64,000 nt of DNA from Reyranellaceae bacterium (GTDB lineage Bacteria > Pseudomonadota > Alphaproteobacteria > Reyranellales > Reyranellaceae), in the NCBI GenBank assembly GCA_022844045.1, contig JALHMM010000018.1, positions 18,292-82,291 on the forward strand, given 5' to 3'. The translations under genes and the position numbers were made by a program. The notes below the pieces were generated by a model. The model was given only the letters and a program-made list of their open reading frames with translations. It was not told where the DNA came from and did not search any database. Below, one piece after another: positions 8,830 through 17,076 of the stretch; the stretch's first letter is position 1, and every line of letters starts with the position of its first letter.

Positions 8830-10988
8830 CGGCTGGCATGCCAGAGCAATAGCTCAAGAATCTCGGCCGTTCTCGTGACCGACGTATGCACGCTCTCCAG
8901 CATTTCCGGCATACGAGCCAAATCCATGCCGTCGGTGATCTCGAGCGCCGCAAGCTGGGCATTGTCCACGATCGATGACAGTAGGTTCTGGAACGCAAGA
9001 TCCGTTGTCGTGTCCAAGCGCACGCTCGTCACGTGATGCCTCTCGATGATGCTTTCCTGGAAACGCCGTCGCGCGGCCTCCGCCGCTTTGCGTTCAGTGA
9101 GTTCTGTTAGCAAGATAACGAAACCCAGAACGACGTCGGGCGGCGATAACACAGGATCGGCTCGCAGGAGCAGCGGTTTCGTGGCGCCGTCTGACATCTC
9201 CAGCCGGACTTCGGCGCGCCATGGTCCGCGTTGCGTCAGCAGGTCGCGAAGCCGTCGGCGCACACCATCGCTTTCGGCGAACATGGCGGGAAGATCGTCG
9301 ATCCATTGCAGGCGCGGACGAGGAACCGGCAGCAGCCTCTCAAAGGCGTCATTCGCGAGCAGAATGCGGCCGCGCGCGTCAGAGATGATGACGGGCAGCT
9401 CGGATCGTTCAACCTGACGGCTCGCATGCTCGAGCTGATTCTGGGCGATGAGCATCCGCACCGACCTGAACTGGAGAACCACGTCTGACACGGTTTCTCC
9501 GATCAGTCGCACCACACCGAGGTCCGCCGGCGTCCATGGTTCCGAGGTGTTCTCGACCAGCTGATGCCATTGCGCGAATGAGCGTCGCGGTGACAGCTCT
9601 GCTGGATTGTCGCCGATGATGACGGGCTTGAGCGGGTCGCCGCCCCACGTGACGGTGCGAACGCGTTCGGGCCGGAACCAGACCAGATGCTCGCCGCGCG
9701 AGCTCGACACGGCGGTGGAGAGAACACCGCTGGCTGAAGCCTTGATTGGCAGGAACCGCGGCTCGTCGATGCCAAGCGACGCGGTCGCGATGACCGCCCC
9801 TCGCTTCCGCCTCTCGCCATCAAGCCAGGTTCCAAGTTCCCGCAACTCCTGCGTTCCCGGCACATCGCCGACGGTATGCACTTCTCCTTCGAACAGCAGA
9901 GCCGCGCCCGTGGCACCCACGTATTGCAGCAGGGACTTCGTGCCGTCGAACAGCGCCAGCTTCCAGTCGCCATCGCGCGAGATCGCCTCGATCATCCTTT
10001 GCTCGAGGCGCCGGACCGAGAGTTCGGCCTGTGCCTGCACGAAGCTTTCGAGCGCGGCGATCCGCGTCGCTATCACCTCGGCAAGAAGTTCGCAGACCGC
10101 GCGGACCTCGAAGTGGACAAACCGCGGAGCGTAGTGATGGCAGGCGATGAGGCCCCAGAGCTTCCCGCCGACCATCAGCGAAACCACGAGCGTCGCTTTG
10201 ACGCCCATGTTTTTCAGGTATTGGATATGGATCGGCGACATGCTGCGCAGAAAACACATCGACATGTCGAGGTCGCGGCCGGTAATCGGCGACAGCCTGT
10301 CGCTCAGCGGTATCGGCTCGTAACCGACATCGACCAGGACGCGCACGCGATTGCGCTCGTAGAGCCGACGCGCGATCTGGGGAATGTCCGAGGCCGGATA
10401 CCGGTTGCCGAGATAGGCTTCCAGCTGCGGTTGCCGACGTTCGGAGAAGACTTCTCCATGTCCTTGATCGTCGAAGCGATAGACCATCACCCGGTCATAG
10501 CCTGTGAGGTCCTTGAAGATCTTCGCGGTCGCGTCACATAAAGCCCGCAGCGAAGGCGCCGTGAGAGCCGTCTGCACGGCTCTGTCGAGGTGTCGCGACA
10601 GGTCGACGGGTGGGCCTGCGCGTTCCAATTCGATGATGAGGCCGCCGTCGGCCGGTCGATGCAGCAATCCGTCGAATTCGCTCGCGGGCTGTCCAACGCG
10701 GCAGCGCACGGCGCGCGGAATTGTGCTGAGAGAGTCGCGAAGGTGAGGCTCGACCCGCGACGCCAGATCGCCAGGGAGGCTCCCCAGGGAGCGACCGATG
10801 AAGTTGTCGCCGATACCCAGGAATTGCCCGGCGTTCTGGCTGGCCTGCACGATGACGCTATCCGCCTCGCGAACGACGATCAATGCGCCATGCGGCTGGA
10901 TCGAAGCCGCGAACTGAATCTGCTCACGTTCGCAGTTGGAGAGATCCGCGTGCCCGAAGGCAGGTGTGGGCGATGGGTGGGCGGTCAC
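8808..10988 (-). CDS. bphP: Bacteriophytochrome BphP (PAS-GAF-PHY-PAS)
   Basis: 726 aa from a GTG behind GGGGGGCG. Red/far-red photoreceptor. Domains in order: N-terminal PAS (about 20-120) with the biliverdin-attachment Cys19 in SNCEREQIQ; GAF (about 145-315) with the chromophore-pocket motif PASDIP; PHY (about 330-505) with the tongue motif PRRSF; a second PAS (about 515-625); and a C-terminal helical stretch. There is no HATPase domain, so it is not a conventional histidine kinase. Located 18 bp downstream of ppsR1 on the same strand. In Bradyrhizobium ORS278 and Rhodopseudomonas palustris a BphP of this architecture relieves PpsR repression under far-red light, and the same role is inferred. 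Confidence 0.95.
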   Translation of the reverse strand: MTAHPSPTPAFGHADLSNCEREQIQFAASIQPHGALIVVREADSVIVQASQNAGQFLGIGDNFIGRSLGSLPGDLASRVEPHLRDSLSTIPRAVRCRVGQPASEFDGLLHRPADGGLIIELERAGPPVDLSRHLDRAVQTALTAPSLRALCDATAKIFKDLTGYDRVMVYRFDDQGHGEVFSERRQPQLEAYLGNRYPASDIPQIARRLYERNRVRVLVDVGYEPIPLSDRLSPITGRDLDMSMCFLRSMSPIHIQYLKNMGVKATLVVSLMVGGKLWGLIACHHYAPRFVHFEVRAVCELLAEVIATRIAALESFVQAQAELSVRRLEQRMIEAISRDGDWKLALFDGTKSLLQYVGATGAALLFEGEVHTVGDVPGTQELRELGTWLDGERRKRGAVIATASLGIDEPRFLPIKASASGVLSTAVSSSRGEHLVWFRPERVRTVTWGGDPLKPVIIGDNPAELSPRRSFAQWHQLVENTSEPWTPADLGVVRLIGETVSDVVLQFRSVRMLIAQNQLEHASRQVERSELPVIISDARGRILLANDAFERLLPVPRPRLQWIDDLPAMFAESDGVRRRLRDLLTQRGPWRAEVRLEMSDGATKPLLLRADPVLSPPDVVLGFVILLTELTERKAAEAARRRFQESIIERHHVTSVRLDTTTDLAFQNLLSSIVDNAQLAALEITDGMDLARMPEMLESVHTSVTRTAEILELLLWHASRTSKKGL

Positions 10989-11006
10989 GTCAAACGCCCC
11001 CCGCGG

Positions 11007-12380
11007 TCAGTCGCCGGTGTCGGAGTCCGCTCGGCTGCGTTGTTCGAGGCCATACCTCTTCAGCTTAGCATAAAGGCTCTGCCGACTTAGACCAAGGATT
11101 TCAGCGGCCGCGGTTCGGTTGCCGTCGGCTGTCTCGATGGCCGACTTGATATGGTATCGTTCGACGACCCCAACGGTGTCGTCGACCAGCTTGCGCAGGG
11201 GAGCCCGACCGAGTTGCTCCGATAGTGAACCGAGCGCCGACAGCAAACGCGAATCGTTGGGGGGGGGCTGCAACCGGCGGCTGACATCGCGAATGATCAT
11301 GCCGATGTAGTGCGATTCGAGATTGGCCGTTCCAGCGACCGACACTTCGACCTCGGTTTCCGTGCCCAGCTCGCCGTGTATCGTCGTCGAAAAACGGCGT
11401 ACCACGCGATGACGATGGAACGTCCCCAGCAACACCGAGAGATCGGCGCCCGGTTGCCACAGCCACCGAGCCAGGCTCTCGCCGACCACAGATCCCACCG
11501 CGCCGAGTTCTACCAGCTCCAGAAAAGCTTTGTTGGTGCGGCGGATCAGGCCCTCGTCATCGACCACGACGAAGCCATCGGGGGCGTGTTCAATCAACTC
11601 TTCGATCGACACCGCTTCCTTGCCGCGGCGGTCGGGTGGCGCCGATCCCACAGACGCCAGCTGCAGAAGAAAAGCCTGCCCGGCCTCCGCCGCGATCAAT
11701 GACGCGCGCACCATCCACGGTTTGCGATCGAGCCCGACATGGATGAGCAGCCCAGGCGCCTTGCCCTGCTCGCGGACCCGCTGGAGCATCGTCTGGAACG
11801 GCTCGCGCTCTTGGGGCACGAGCTCCTGGAGGAATTCGCGGCCGTTAAGGGCTTCGGGATCCTGGGAGGAGAGTCCCAGAGCCTGCACTGCGGCGGGATT
11901 TGCCTCGACAATCCGAAGGTTCGAAGCCCGGATCATCAGAAACGATTCGTTCGAATTCTCGAAAAGCAGGCGATAGCGGGTCTCAACTTCGCGTCTCTTC
12001 CAGTGGTCGCGCTCCATAGCCTGTTGCGCGGCGATCAAGCGCGACTGGAGTTCGGCGACCGCTTGGAGGTTCTTGCCGATCGCGATCAATCCGGCACGCC
12101 CGCCGAGCATGAGCGTTGTGTACTCGACAGGCAGTTCAAGGCCGCTCGGAAACCGCTGCATGACCTGGCGGAAGGCGGACACGCCACTGGCCTTGGCGTC
12201 GTCGACCATGCGGCGAATCTTGTCGCCGCCAAAATCTGAGACTGTGTCGACCCAGGGCCGTCCCAACCAGCTCTCGATCGGTTCGCCTGAAATGGCGCCA
12301 GCCAGCGTCGCCTCTCGGATCACTCCGTCCATGTCGAGGAGCAAGGTGACGTCAGGTTGGGTGATCGAGATAGCGCTCAT
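11007..12380 (-). CDS. ppsR1: PpsR-type photosynthesis regulator, copy 1
   Basis: 457 aa from the ATG at 12380; the ORF extends to a TTG at 12443 with extra residues (MSCLDWRRW...) that do not look like the family. Three PAS-like regions with a glutamine-rich linker (LQSRLIAAQQAMERDHWKR) are followed by a Fis-type helix-turn-helix, GNRTAAAEILGLSRQSLYAK. Such proteins bind TGT-N12-ACA upstream of bch, crt and puf genes. From the ATG onward the protein has no cysteine at all, so the thiol redox switch described for Rhodobacter PpsR/CrtJ cannot operate; light control through BphP from the adjacent gene is the likelier input. Whether it represses or activates cannot be read from sequence. Confidence 0.93.
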   Translation of the reverse strand: MSAISITQPDVTLLLDMDGVIREATLAGAISGEPIESWLGRPWVDTVSDFGGDKIRRMVDDAKASGVSAFRQVMQRFPSGLELPVEYTTLMLGGRAGLIAIGKNLQAVAELQSRLIAAQQAMERDHWKRREVETRYRLLFENSNESFLMIRASNLRIVEANPAAVQALGLSSQDPEALNGREFLQELVPQEREPFQTMLQRVREQGKAPGLLIHVGLDRKPWMVRASLIAAEAGQAFLLQLASVGSAPPDRRGKEAVSIEELIEHAPDGFVVVDDEGLIRRTNKAFLELVELGAVGSVVGESLARWLWQPGADLSVLLGTFHRHRVVRRFSTTIHGELGTETEVEVSVAGTANLESHYIGMIIRDVSRRLQPPPNDSRLLSALGSLSEQLGRAPLRKLVDDTVGVVERYHIKSAIETADGNRTAAAEILGLSRQSLYAKLKRYGLEQRSRADSDTGD

Positions 12381-12493
12381 AGCTTGTCGGACTGCTTTCT
12401 TGGGTGACAAGTCTGGCCAGCGTCTCCAATCCAAACATGACAAACTGTAACGCCCACCTGTCTATCAGATAAGCCGAAAAGCACAAAATTGCC

Positions 12494-12626
12494 AGTCAAA
12501 ATGACTCTGCACTCAATTTTGGCGAGACAAGGGTATTTTGACCCTTACACGTCAACATGACTTGTCATGATTTCAACCTTCGCCGATATTGACGTGGCAG
12601 GGCGACACTTAAGCGTCAACATTGCT
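12494..12626. promoter_or_regulatory. Triple GTCAA-ATGAC element between ppsR1 and cycA
   Basis: In the 290-bp divergent gap, AGTCAAAATGACT (12494-12506) and CGTCAACATGACT (12550-12562) match at 11 of 13 positions, each a small palindrome GTCA-N3-TGAC. A third, weaker copy CGTCAACATTGCT is at 12614-12626. The second overlaps a further perfect palindrome CATGAC-TT-GTCATG (12556-12569). The GTCA/TGAC arms resemble PpsR half-sites but the spacing does not fit TGT-N12-ACA. Probable operators for cycA and/or ppsR1; the binding protein is unknown. Confidence 0.5.
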
Positions 12627-12670
12627 CGACGCCTGTCTGTCGCCGGGTAGGAGTTAGGGAGCTTGTGAGC

Positions 12671-13111
12671 ATGAAAGCCGTGGCATTGTTGGCGCTCGCG
12701 GTCGGCGCCTTTATCGGGTCTGCAGACTTCGCTCAAGCGCAGCAGGGAGACGCCGAGAAAGGCGCCAAGGTCTTTGGGAAATGCATGACCTGTCACCGAG
12801 TCGGGGAAGGCGCCAGGAACCTTGTCGGGCCAGTGTTGACGGGGGTCGTAGGACGTCCGGCGGGTACGATCGAGGGTTTCGCGTATTCGCCGCTGAACAA
12901 GGCCGCAGGCGAAAATGGGCTTGTCTGGACCGAGGATCAGCTCTTTTCGTATCTGGCCAATCCCAATGCGTTCTTGAAAAAGTTCCTGACGGACAAGGGT
13001 AAGCCGCAGCTCGCCACCGGGTCGACCAAGATGGTCTTCAACCTTCCCAACGAGACCGAGCGCAGGGACGTTATCGCCTTCTTGAAGACGTTCTCGAAGC
13101 CCACCCAGTGA
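12671..13111 (+). CDS. cycA: Cytochrome c2
   Basis: 146 aa from the ATG at 12671, placed 9 bp behind AGGGAG; the GTG at 12665 is too close to it. A Sec signal peptide (MKAVALLALAVGAFIG...AQA) is followed by a class I cytochrome c: haem site KCMTCH about residue 41, and the sixth-ligand methionine in STKMVFNLP. Periplasmic electron carrier. In the absence of pufC it is the obvious donor to the photo-oxidised reaction centre and acceptor from the bc1 complex. Encoded divergently from ppsR1 across repeated palindromes, suggesting co-regulation with the photosystem. Confidence 0.92.
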   Translation: MKAVALLALAVGAFIGSADFAQAQQGDAEKGAKVFGKCMTCHRVGEGARNLVGPVLTGVVGRPAGTIEGFAYSPLNKAAGENGLVWTEDQLFSYLANPNAFLKKFLTDKGKPQLATGSTKMVFNLPNETERRDVIAFLKTFSKPTQ

Positions 13112-13132
13112 TCTGGACGACCTGAGGCCTTT

Positions 13133-13624
13133 CTAGAAGGGTCCGTTCAACCGAACAATGGCGAGATTGAGGAATCCCGCGAAGGCGACCCAGCAGAGGT
13201 AGGGCAATAGCAGCCAGCGGGCGGTGCTCGAATGTCTCGTCGGGCCGATGATGAGCCAGACGATGGATAGCCAGAGAGCGACGACTTCTATAAGCGCCCA
13301 GTCGGGCTGCCGCAGGCGGAAGAACAGGGCGCTCCAGAGAATATTCAGGACTCCATTCAAAGCGAACAGCCCGATGATCGCTTCACGGGTGCGCCGATCC
13401 GGCGCGGTGTTCCAGGCCACGATCCCGGAGAGCGCTGTCAGGCCAAAAATGACGGTCCACGCCGGCCCGAATAGCCAGTCCGGCGGCTGCCAGTCGGGCT
13501 TGCGCAGGTTCTGATACCAAGGTCCGAGGTCGGTCATGGTCGCGCCCAGCCCCGCCAGGGCGACGGCCGCCGCCGCGCCCGCGATGAAGGGCAATAGACG
13601 GCGACTAGATCGCTTGGCCGTCAA
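13133..13624 (-). CDS. tspO: TspO/MBR family protein (tryptophan-rich sensory protein)
   Basis: 163 aa from a TTG at 13624 that overlaps the bchP stop (TTGA). The first ATG in frame would delete membrane helix 1, so the TTG start is preferred. Family marks: WYQNLRKPDWQPPDWLFGPAWT, the five-helix hydrophobic pattern, ALNGVLNILWSALFF, and W-rich loops. TspO is an outer-membrane porphyrin-binding protein in Rhodobacter, where it damps photosynthesis gene expression, probably via tetrapyrrole efflux. Last gene of the minus-strand aerR-to-tspO run, convergent with cycA. Confidence 0.88.
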   Translation of the reverse strand: MTAKRSSRRLLPFIAGAAAAVALAGLGATMTDLGPWYQNLRKPDWQPPDWLFGPAWTVIFGLTALSGIVAWNTAPDRRTREAIIGLFALNGVLNILWSALFFRLRQPDWALIEVVALWLSIVWLIIGPTRHSSTARWLLLPYLCWVAFAGFLNLAIVRLNGPF

Positions 13625-14823
13625 GGGCGCACGAGCCCAAAAAGATGTGCCAGATCCTTGAAGAAGATTCTCATGTGGGCGACCGGTCGCGCACGAACCA
13701 GCTTCTTGTTCATGTAGGCTTCCCAGGTCAGTTTCTGGACATCGGGATCGCCGCAGATGCTGACGAATCGCTCGCGACGGCGATCGCTCCGATACCAGAA
13801 TCGCTGCATGATTCCGAGCACCCAGAACACTCGGGCATGCAGTTTCATGAATTCCTTGCGTGCCTTGCGCAGTTCGCGCGCGTCGCCGGTCTCGAGAAAT
13901 GCGTCCACGGCCTCTGCGGCGAACCGGCCGCATGCCATGGCATAGTAGATGCCCTCGCCGGAGGCGGGTGCGACGACGCCCGCCGCGTCACCCGCGAGTA
14001 ACACGTCCCTGCCGTTATCCCAGCGTCGCAGTGGGCGCATCGGGATAGGCGCGCCTTCGCGCCTCAGCGTCTCCGCGCCCTCCAGCCCTGCGCATTTGCG
14101 CAGTTCGCCGACAGCGCCTCGCAAGGAGAAACCCTTGTGAGCCGACCCCGTGCCCACGCTCGTGGTATCGCCGTGAGGGAAAACCCAGCCATAGAAGTCA
14201 GGCGATAGCGAACCTCGGTAGTAGACATCGCAACGGCTGCCATCGAAATCCGCCGAGATCCCGGCAGGTGAGCGCACGATCTCATGGTAGGCAAAGACGT
14301 AGGGTACGCGCTCGGCCCCCGGGACGCACTGTTTGGCGACGGCGGAGTTCGCGCCATCGGCACCTATGATGGCCCGGGCGAGGACGCGGGCGGTACCTGC
14401 CGGCTCGTCGCCAGACCTCCCGCAGCGATACTCGATCTCAATCAAGCCGTCCTTGCGACCGATCACACTTTCGAACTTGCCGGCCATGCGCGTGGCGCCA
14501 GCGAGAGCGGCGCGATTTCTCAGCCACTCGTCGAACACGTCCCGATCGACCATGCCCACGAAGCCATTTTCGATCGGCATGTCGACGCGGCGATCGGAAG
14601 GCGAAACGATACGTGCGCCCGCCGCCTTCGCCACGAGCAGATGATCGGGAATCGCGAAGTCGCGGATAAGCCGGGGCGGTATCGCGCCACCGCAGGGCTT
14701 GATCCTGCCGGCCTTGTCCAGCAGCAGGATACTGCGTCCCTGTCGCGCGAGTTCGGTTGCGGCAGTGGCTCCGGCGGGCCCGCCACCGACAACGACGACG
14801 TCATATACAGTCGACTGGGTCAT
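13621..14823 (-). CDS. bchP: Geranylgeranyl (bacterio)chlorophyll reductase BchP
   Basis: 400 aa. FAD-dependent reductase of the digeranylgeranylglycerophospholipid reductase family that hydrogenates the geranylgeranyl tail of bacteriochlorophyll to phytyl. N-terminal Rossmann motif VVVVGGGPAGATAATELA, then GRIKPCGGAIPPRLI, which is the ChlP/BchP signature, and the second FAD motif VLLAGDAAGVVAPASGEG near residue 280. Start overlaps the stop of the bch2/pucC-type gene (ATGA). Context bchG-bch2-bchP is conserved in purple bacteria. Confidence 0.95.
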   Translation of the reverse strand: MTQSTVYDVVVVGGGPAGATAATELARQGRSILLLDKAGRIKPCGGAIPPRLIRDFAIPDHLLVAKAAGARIVSPSDRRVDMPIENGFVGMVDRDVFDEWLRNRAALAGATRMAGKFESVIGRKDGLIEIEYRCGRSGDEPAGTARVLARAIIGADGANSAVAKQCVPGAERVPYVFAYHEIVRSPAGISADFDGSRCDVYYRGSLSPDFYGWVFPHGDTTSVGTGSAHKGFSLRGAVGELRKCAGLEGAETLRREGAPIPMRPLRRWDNGRDVLLAGDAAGVVAPASGEGIYYAMACGRFAAEAVDAFLETGDARELRKARKEFMKLHARVFWVLGIMQRFWYRSDRRRERFVSICGDPDVQKLTWEAYMNKKLVRARPVAHMRIFFKDLAHLFGLVRP

Positions 14824-16184
14824 GCCGATCGCCCTTCTTTCAGCGGGCCGACGAAAGGTGTCGCCTTGTCCTGCCGCATTGTGTGAGACGAGCTGGTCAA
14901 CGCCGTGGCCGCGCGGGTCGCGAGGACGGCCGACAAGACGAACAACGCGGCCTCGCAGATGAAGACAACGGCGTAGGCGTCCGCTGCCGAATCAAGCAGG
15001 TAGCGAGCGACGTCGCTCGCGAGAGTCCCGAGCAGCCCGCCCATTCCGAAGGCGATCGCCTGCGCGGCACCCCACAGACCCATCCGCACGCCCTCGCGAT
15101 TGGCGCGTCCCGCGCCGACCAGCGACATCATCGAGCCGATCGCCGCGATCGCGTAGACACCGTTGGCGACACCCAGCGCGAAAACTGTCGGTCGGAGCGG
15201 CCATGGCGGTCCGACGACGCCGCTTGTCGCCAGCAGGCACAAAGCCACTGCAGATGCGAGGCAACCACCGATTGTCCAAGACCTCAGAGAACCGATGCGT
15301 GGAACGCCAATGCCGCTGCTAAAGATCGCGACAAGCAGCATCCCGGTCAGCACACCACCATTCTGAATACCGGATAGCTGCGTGGTCTGGCCTGGTGTCA
15401 GGCTAAAGACGAGGCCGGCGAATGGCTCGAGGATCAGATCCTGGGCGCTGTATGCGATCATGGAGAGGAACACGAACACGGCGAACCGTCGCGCCCGCGG
15501 CTCCGACCAGACGTCCAACATGGCAGCGCGAAATGATGGTTGCGGATCGCTCGCGAAGCGTTCGTCTCCGCTTGGGCGCGCGTAGTCCGGCTCGATCCGC
15601 CAAACCGCCAGGACCGAAAGGGCGAACGCCGCCGCCGACAGAGCGGTGGCGACCCAGACAAGCCGTGCAGGGGAGAACGGATCGAGCAGCTGTCCCGTGA
15701 CCATGGCGGTGATAACAAAGCCACCGATCATCATGATCCAGACAATACTCGCCGCGGCGGCGCGGCGGCGCTCATCGGTTCGCTTGGCAAGGAGCACGAG
15801 AAGCGAAGTGCCGGCCGCGCCGACGCCAATACCGATCAGCAAGAACGCGACGATGGCAAGCACGATGCCCGCCGCAAGGTTCGAACTCATCCACGCTGTG
15901 GCCAGGGATGCCGTGGCGCCGCCGACGCAAAGAAGCGCCATACCACCGATGATCCACGGCGTGCGTCGCCCCCCGACATCGGATCCATGGCCAAGCCGGG
16001 GCCTGAAGACCTGTAGCACGTAGTGGAGCCCGACAAGAAAGCCGGGCAACATCGCCGGCAAAGCCAACTCGACCACCATGATGCGGTTGAGTGTCGACGT
16101 GGTGAGAACGACGACCGAGCCCAACGCCGTCTGGACCAGACCGAGGCGAACGATACCCAACCATGCCAGGGACTCGGCTGTCAT
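14820..16184 (-). CDS. PucC-family MFS protein (bch2/ORF428 type)
   Basis: 454 aa, about 12 membrane helices, BCD/PucC branch of the major facilitator superfamily. Family marks: LNRIMVVELALPAMLPGFLVGLHY, the first-loop GRRTPWIIGG, and SAQDLILEPFAGLVF. Located between bchG and bchP with 4-bp overlaps on both sides, the place of ORF428/bch2 in Rhodobacter. Members are thought to deliver or shield bacteriochlorophyll during assembly; the exact substrate of this subgroup is not established. A second family member, lhaA, is in this window. Confidence 0.9.
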   Translation of the reverse strand: MTAESLAWLGIVRLGLVQTALGSVVVLTTSTLNRIMVVELALPAMLPGFLVGLHYVLQVFRPRLGHGSDVGGRRTPWIIGGMALLCVGGATASLATAWMSSNLAAGIVLAIVAFLLIGIGVGAAGTSLLVLLAKRTDERRRAAAASIVWIMMIGGFVITAMVTGQLLDPFSPARLVWVATALSAAAFALSVLAVWRIEPDYARPSGDERFASDPQPSFRAAMLDVWSEPRARRFAVFVFLSMIAYSAQDLILEPFAGLVFSLTPGQTTQLSGIQNGGVLTGMLLVAIFSSGIGVPRIGSLRSWTIGGCLASAVALCLLATSGVVGPPWPLRPTVFALGVANGVYAIAAIGSMMSLVGAGRANREGVRMGLWGAAQAIAFGMGGLLGTLASDVARYLLDSAADAYAVVFICEAALFVLSAVLATRAATALTSSSHTMRQDKATPFVGPLKEGRSA

Positions 16185-17068
16185 GTCCCCCCCGCGATGC
16201 CGGGTCGTATGGCAAAAGCGCTTATCAGCATGCCGATCACGTAAAGTGTCACGCCGGTCGCGTTGTACCAGGGCGCCCGCTCACGCGGATTGTCGAGCAG
16301 ACGTTTCATCAGAAACAGCTGAACTGCGAGAAGAGCGGCGATCGTCGCCGCATGAGGCAAGTATCCCCATGCCGCAAGCAGTCCGACCACCGCGATCTGC
16401 GAGCCCGCCATGAACGCGCAGGCGACGCGTCCTGCGTTCGTCGGGCCGAGCCGCACGGGGAGAGAGCCGATACCCATGCGGCTGTCGCCGTCGATCGACT
16501 TGAAGTCGTTCAGCGTCATGATTCCATGCGCGCCCACGCTGTAGAGGATGGCCAGCGCGGCCGAGCGTCCGTCCGGCGCGGCCCCGCCTGTCGCGACCAT
16601 AGCGCCGGTTAGCCAGGCGAGGCCCTCGTAGCACGCGGCGCATGCGGCGTTACCCCACCAACCGTTCTGCTTCAGGCGTGGCGGTGGGGCGCTATACGCC
16701 CAGGCTAGTGCGAGACCGCCGACCGCCGCGACGAACACGTAGGTTCCCAGAAGCGCGGCGACGGCCAATGAGAGCGCGGTCCAGATGATGGCTATGCGAA
16801 GCCCCCAGTTTCCAGGGATGCGGCCCGAGGGAATCGGTCGGTGCGGCTCGTTGATGGTGTCGACGTCACGATCAAACCAGTCGTTAACCGCCTGACTGGT
16901 CGCGCAAACCAGCGGACCGGCCAACAGCACACCGCCGACGATCGCCGGCCACTTGTCGGCCGTGAAGGGGCCCGCCGAAACGACTCCGCAAGCAAAGGCC
17001 CACATCGGCGGAAACCAGGTCACCGGCTTCAGGAGTTCCAGCACCGCGGATGCCTGGGGCCGAGCCAT
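16181..17068 (-). CDS. bchG: Bacteriochlorophyll synthase BchG
   Basis: 295 aa from the ATG at 17068, which follows GAGG by 6 bp; the track's TTG start (17080) adds four residues and overlaps ppsR2. UbiA-family prenyltransferase that esterifies bacteriochlorophyllide a with geranylgeranyl diphosphate in the membrane. Visible: LLKPVTWFPPMWAFACG at the N-terminus, the Mg/diphosphate site NDWFDRDVDTINEPHRPIPSG, and the second aspartate-rich loop near LNDFKSIDGDSRMGI. Eight to nine membrane helices. Directly downstream of ppsR2. Confidence 0.96.
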   Translation of the reverse strand: MARPQASAVLELLKPVTWFPPMWAFACGVVSAGPFTADKWPAIVGGVLLAGPLVCATSQAVNDWFDRDVDTINEPHRPIPSGRIPGNWGLRIAIIWTALSLAVAALLGTYVFVAAVGGLALAWAYSAPPPRLKQNGWWGNAACAACYEGLAWLTGAMVATGGAAPDGRSAALAILYSVGAHGIMTLNDFKSIDGDSRMGIGSLPVRLGPTNAGRVACAFMAGSQIAVVGLLAAWGYLPHAATIAALLAVQLFLMKRLLDNPRERAPWYNATGVTLYVIGMLISAFAIRPGIAGGT

Positions 17069-17076
17069 AGATCGCC

